Source of the DNA: JBFHRE01 sp041591895
Lineage (GTDB): Bacteria; Actinomycetota; Acidimicrobiia; Spongiisociales; ZC4RG35
Assembly (NCBI GenBank): GCA_041591895.1
Contig: JBFHRE010000018.1
Span: forward strand, 1-27,772
Length of the DNA stretch: 27,772 nt
Direction of reading: 5' to 3'
Part shown: positions 25,740 through 27,772 of the stretch, in pieces
Numbering within the stretch: position 1 is the first letter of the stretch
How the letters are laid out: each line of letters begins with the position of its first letter
The notes under the pieces: model-generated
Told to the model about the DNA's origin: nothing
Seen by the model: only the letters and a program-made list of their open reading frames with translations
Database searches by the model: none
Translations under genes and position numbers: made by a program

Positions 25740-25829
25740 GTGGCGGGGGGAGGGGAACCCAATGGGGCGCGCCGGGGGTCGCCTTAATCGTGGGTTGGCC
25801 GCGCCGACGGGTACCAGCGTGGCCTGGGC

Positions 25830-25863
25830 GCCTGAGGTCCCCCCTTCCCTCGGGCGCTCAGGC
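25830..25863. terminator. Inverted repeat at the end of the alpha/beta hydrolase gene
   Basis: GCCTGAG (25830-25836) pairs with CTCAGGC (25857-25863), overlapping the hydrolase stop codon. The loop of about 20 nt is long and there is no T-run, so it is a weak terminator candidate between the hydrolase and aceE. Confidence 0.22.
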
Positions 25864-26733
25864 CGCTTGCGAGGCAAACCAACTCTCGATTATCTCGGCC
25901 GTCCAGGCCGGGCTCTCCAGCATCGGGATGTGGCCGATTCCGTCCATGATGACGGTCCGCCATCCGGGGTGCTGTGCTCCCAGCGCGGCCATCCACGCCG
26001 GCTCGACGACCGGGTCTTGACTTCCGTACAGGAGCAGGGTTGGTGCTTCGATGCCGGCCGTCATGGCGTCGAATCGCTCTCTTGCAGAGATCGTGAGGCC
26101 CGTCGCCTGGATCGATTGGTGAAACGCCTTGATCGCCCACGGGTAGTTCCGCCGCTGTTGGGCGATCACCGTCATCTCCCGGACGGCTTCCACCGAGACC
26201 GAGCGGTGATCCGAGCAGATCAGCTCGAGCGTCATTCTGACCTGCTCGACGGGTGTGAGCTTCAATTGCAGAAGACGAGTCAGCGACGGGCCAAGGCCCG
26301 GGAGCGACTGTGCCAGGAGGCGGGCGGGAACGGTCAGCCGGCTGGGCATCACTCGACCCGCCGGGCGGGTTGCCGGTGCGATCAGAACCAGGCGTTCCAC
26401 CAGGTCGGGTCGGCGCGAAGCCACCTGCATCGACACGAGCCCTCCCATCGAGTTGCCCAGAAGCGTGATTGGGCGGCTGAGGTGTTCCAGCAATTCGATG
26501 ACAACAGTTGTGAAGGCTTCAGGCGAGTGCCGGCGGGATGGCGGACTGAATCCGAACCCGGGGAGGTCGATCGCCAGGATTCCCCGATCGAGGGTGCGCG
26601 CGAGGTCCATCCAGTTGTACGCAGAACCTCCCAGACCGTGGACCGCCACCAGGTCGGGCTGGTCTGCGGCGGTCGGTCCGAAGCGAACCGTATGGATCGT
26701 GGCGCCTGGGAGGTTGATGTAGGTACCGGACAC
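25858..26733 (-). CDS. Alpha/beta hydrolase
   Basis: This is a 291-residue protein with the full alpha/beta hydrolase signature. The oxyanion-hole motif is HGLGG (residues 32-36), the nucleophile elbow is GNSMGG (S95), the acid is D240 in LLYGSQDPVVEP, and the catalytic His is H268 in DGIGHIPMLE. No signal peptide is evident, so it is probably cytoplasmic. The substrate is unknown; carboxylesterase, lipolytic and meta-cleavage hydrolase activities are all possible in this superfamily. GTG 26733 has a TACATT hexamer 8 nt upstream. It diverges from a radical SAM gene across 34 bp and lies 130 bp upstream of aceE on the same strand. Confidence 0.92.
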   Translation of the reverse strand: MSGTYINLPGATIHTVRFGPTAADQPDLVAVHGLGGSAYNWMDLARTLDRGILAIDLPGFGFSPPSRRHSPEAFTTVVIELLEHLSRPITLLGNSMGGLVSMQVASRRPDLVERLVLIAPATRPAGRVMPSRLTVPARLLAQSLPGLGPSLTRLLQLKLTPVEQVRMTLELICSDHRSVSVEAVREMTVIAQQRRNYPWAIKAFHQSIQATGLTISARERFDAMTAGIEAPTLLLYGSQDPVVEPAWMAALGAQHPGWRTVIMDGIGHIPMLESPAWTAEIIESWFASQAA

Positions 26734-26741
26734 GAGGTCTG

Positions 26742-26747
26742 AATGTA
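26742..26747 (-). promoter_or_regulatory. -10 element of the alpha/beta hydrolase gene
   Basis: TACATT on the minus strand lies 8 nt before GTG 26733. It sits back to back with the -10 of the divergent radical SAM gene. Confidence 0.4.
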
Positions 26748-26754
26748 CCGGTTC

Positions 26755-26760
26755 TACGAT
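26755..26760 (+). promoter_or_regulatory. -10 element of the radical SAM gene
   Basis: TACGAT lies 7 nt before GTG 26768 and overlaps ATG 26759, so a transcript from here would be leaderless and begin at the GTG. Confidence 0.4.
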
Positions 26761-26767
26761 GGTTCGG

Positions 26768-27772
26768 GTGCGAGTACTCCTGCTCTCGACATACGAGATG
26801 GGCCATCAGCCACTTCAGCTGGCCGGTCCCTCGGCGCGGCTGCGGTCAGGTGGCCATCAGGTGCGAACCGTCGACCTCGCAGTCGAGTCTATGGACGGCA
26901 TGATCGACGTCGATTGGGCGGACGTGGTCGGTGTGTCCGTACCCATGCACACCGCGATGCGTCTCGCAGTCGAGGTCATCTCGAAGATCCATCAATCTCG
27001 GCCCGGAGTGCCGATCGCCTGTTACGGGTTGTATGCGTCGATGAGTGCCGGTCTGGGCGGAGTGGAGGCGAGCTTCGCCGGCGAGTTCGAGGACGCCCTC
27101 GTCCAGTGGGTGGAGTCTCGACAGCCGGGGATCGTCAGCTCGAGCGATCGGGTCGTGCCGAGCCGCCCAGACCGCGCGTCACTTCCGGATCTCGAGCGAT
27201 ACGCCCACCTCCAGATCGATGGGGAGCATCGCAGAGTCGGGTATGTAGAGGCGTCCCGCGGCTGCCGGCACCGATGCGCGCACTGTCCGATCCCGGTGGT
27301 CTACGACGGACGCTTCTGGCCGGTACCGATCGATGTGGTGCTCGACGATATCGACGGTCTGGTCGGACTCGGTGCTCGCCATGTCACGTTTGGCGATCCG
27401 GACTTTCTCAATGGACCCGTCCATGCCCTGCGGGTTCTCGAGGGGGCGCACGGGCGCCATCCGGATCTGACATTCGACGTGACCGTGAAGGTGGAACACC
27501 TGCTGCGGCACCGCGACCTCTTGCCGCGACTGGCGGCCTCCGGGGTCCTGTTCGTGACCTCTGCGTTCGAGTCGGTCGATGACCGGACGCTCCGCCTGCT
27601 CGACAAAGGCCACGATCTCGCAGATCTGGAAGCAGTGGTGCCTCTCGTTCACGGTGCCGGGATCTCGATCCATCCGACCTGGCTCCCGTTCACCCCGGTC
27701 ACGACTCCTGAAGACGTGGTCGGGATCTTCCGGTTTCTCGATCGCCATGAGCTCTTCGGCGTCACCGACCGG
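26768..27772 (+). CDS. B12-binding-type radical SAM protein (3' end outside the window)
   Basis: The frame is open from GTG 26768 to the window edge, giving 335 residues. ATG 26759 is in frame but overlaps the -10 hexamer. The N-terminus MRVLLLSTYEMGHQPLQLAG and the following 130 residues look like a cobalamin-binding-type Rossmann domain without an obvious DxHxxG. The radical SAM cluster motif is GCRHRCAHC (C166, C170, C173), followed by VTFGDPDFLNG and a typical TIM-barrel stretch (TFDVTVKVEHLL). The STYExGHQPL opening recalls the CUAEP/CCAEP-tail radical SAM family, whose diagnostic C-terminal motif would be beyond the edge, so that assignment is tentative. The reaction is unknown. Confidence 0.85.
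   Translation, partial: MRVLLLSTYEMGHQPLQLAGPSARLRSGGHQVRTVDLAVESMDGMIDVDWADVVGVSVPMHTAMRLAVEVISKIHQSRPGVPIACYGLYASMSAGLGGVEASFAGEFEDALVQWVESRQPGIVSSSDRVVPSRPDRASLPDLERYAHLQIDGEHRRVGYVEASRGCRHRCAHCPIPVVYDGRFWPVPIDVVLDDIDGLVGLGARHVTFGDPDFLNGPVHALRVLEGAHGRHPDLTFDVTVKVEHLLRHRDLLPRLAASGVLFVTSAFESVDDRTLRLLDKGHDLADLEAVVPLVHGAGISIHPTWLPFTPVTTPEDVVGIFRFLDRHELFGVTDR

Noticed and set aside
24642..25787. 381-codon plus-strand frame across aceE
   Set aside because: It is antisense to the thiamine-binding region of aceE, with no domain or Shine-Dalgarno.

Overview
The window is dense, high-GC bacterial chromosome. Composition, GTG starts, ATGA/GTGA gene junctions and many apparently leaderless promoters suggest an actinobacterium, perhaps Acidimicrobiia-like. 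Supporting gene content is a homodimeric pyruvate dehydrogenase E1, a form I aerobic CO dehydrogenase and a LacI regulator. The taxon is inferred, not shown.

Region 1 (1-8218, +) is a tightly coupled envelope or chaperone-type operon. It holds the tail of a membrane protein, a helical membrane protein with a (Gly-Gln)25 tract, a MoxR AAA+ ATPase, a DUF58 protein, a BatA-like vWA membrane protein, and a large membrane protein with two vWA domains and a GATase-like domain. Region 2 (8226-9656, +) is a three-gene mini-operon: a MUG-type uracil/mismatch DNA glycosylase, a 79-residue membrane protein and a DUF429 protein.

Region 3 (9657-11975) is a decay zone. A broken minus-strand DUF3179-type gene and the C-terminal stub of an SsuD/LLM flavin monooxygenase lie on either side of an orphan LacI-family regulator and a single-domain response regulator. 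The regulator has its own operator.

Region 4 (11976-20766, +) is the main metabolic locus, an aerobic CO oxidation cluster. Its order is a 7-TM membrane protein, MogA/MoaB, CoxM (FAD), CoxS (2x[2Fe-2S]), CoxL (Mo/Cu), an XdhC/CoxI-like protein fused to a YHS metal-binding domain, a UbiA prenyltransferase, a canonical XdhC/CoxF, and CoxG. CoxL carries the form I active-site loop AYRCSFR, so CO oxidation is a strong call. MogA would serve molybdopterin synthesis, the XdhC proteins cofactor maturation and CoxG membrane docking. The XdhC-YHS fusion is a candidate copper-handling maturation factor. No CoxD/CoxE pair is in the cluster.

Region 5 (20805-26733, -) has an HD-GYP phosphodiesterase with three extracellular Ig/cadherin-like repeats, pyruvate dehydrogenase E1 (aceE) and an alpha/beta hydrolase. 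Region 6 (26768 to the edge, +) is the start of a B12-binding-type radical SAM protein, diverging from the hydrolase across 34 bp.

Across the window, first genes of transcription units usually have a -10-like hexamer 6-8 nt before the start codon and no Shine-Dalgarno, while many operon-internal genes have good Shine-Dalgarno sites. This suggests leaderless initiation. No tRNA, rRNA, CRISPR array, insertion sequence or prophage gene was seen.
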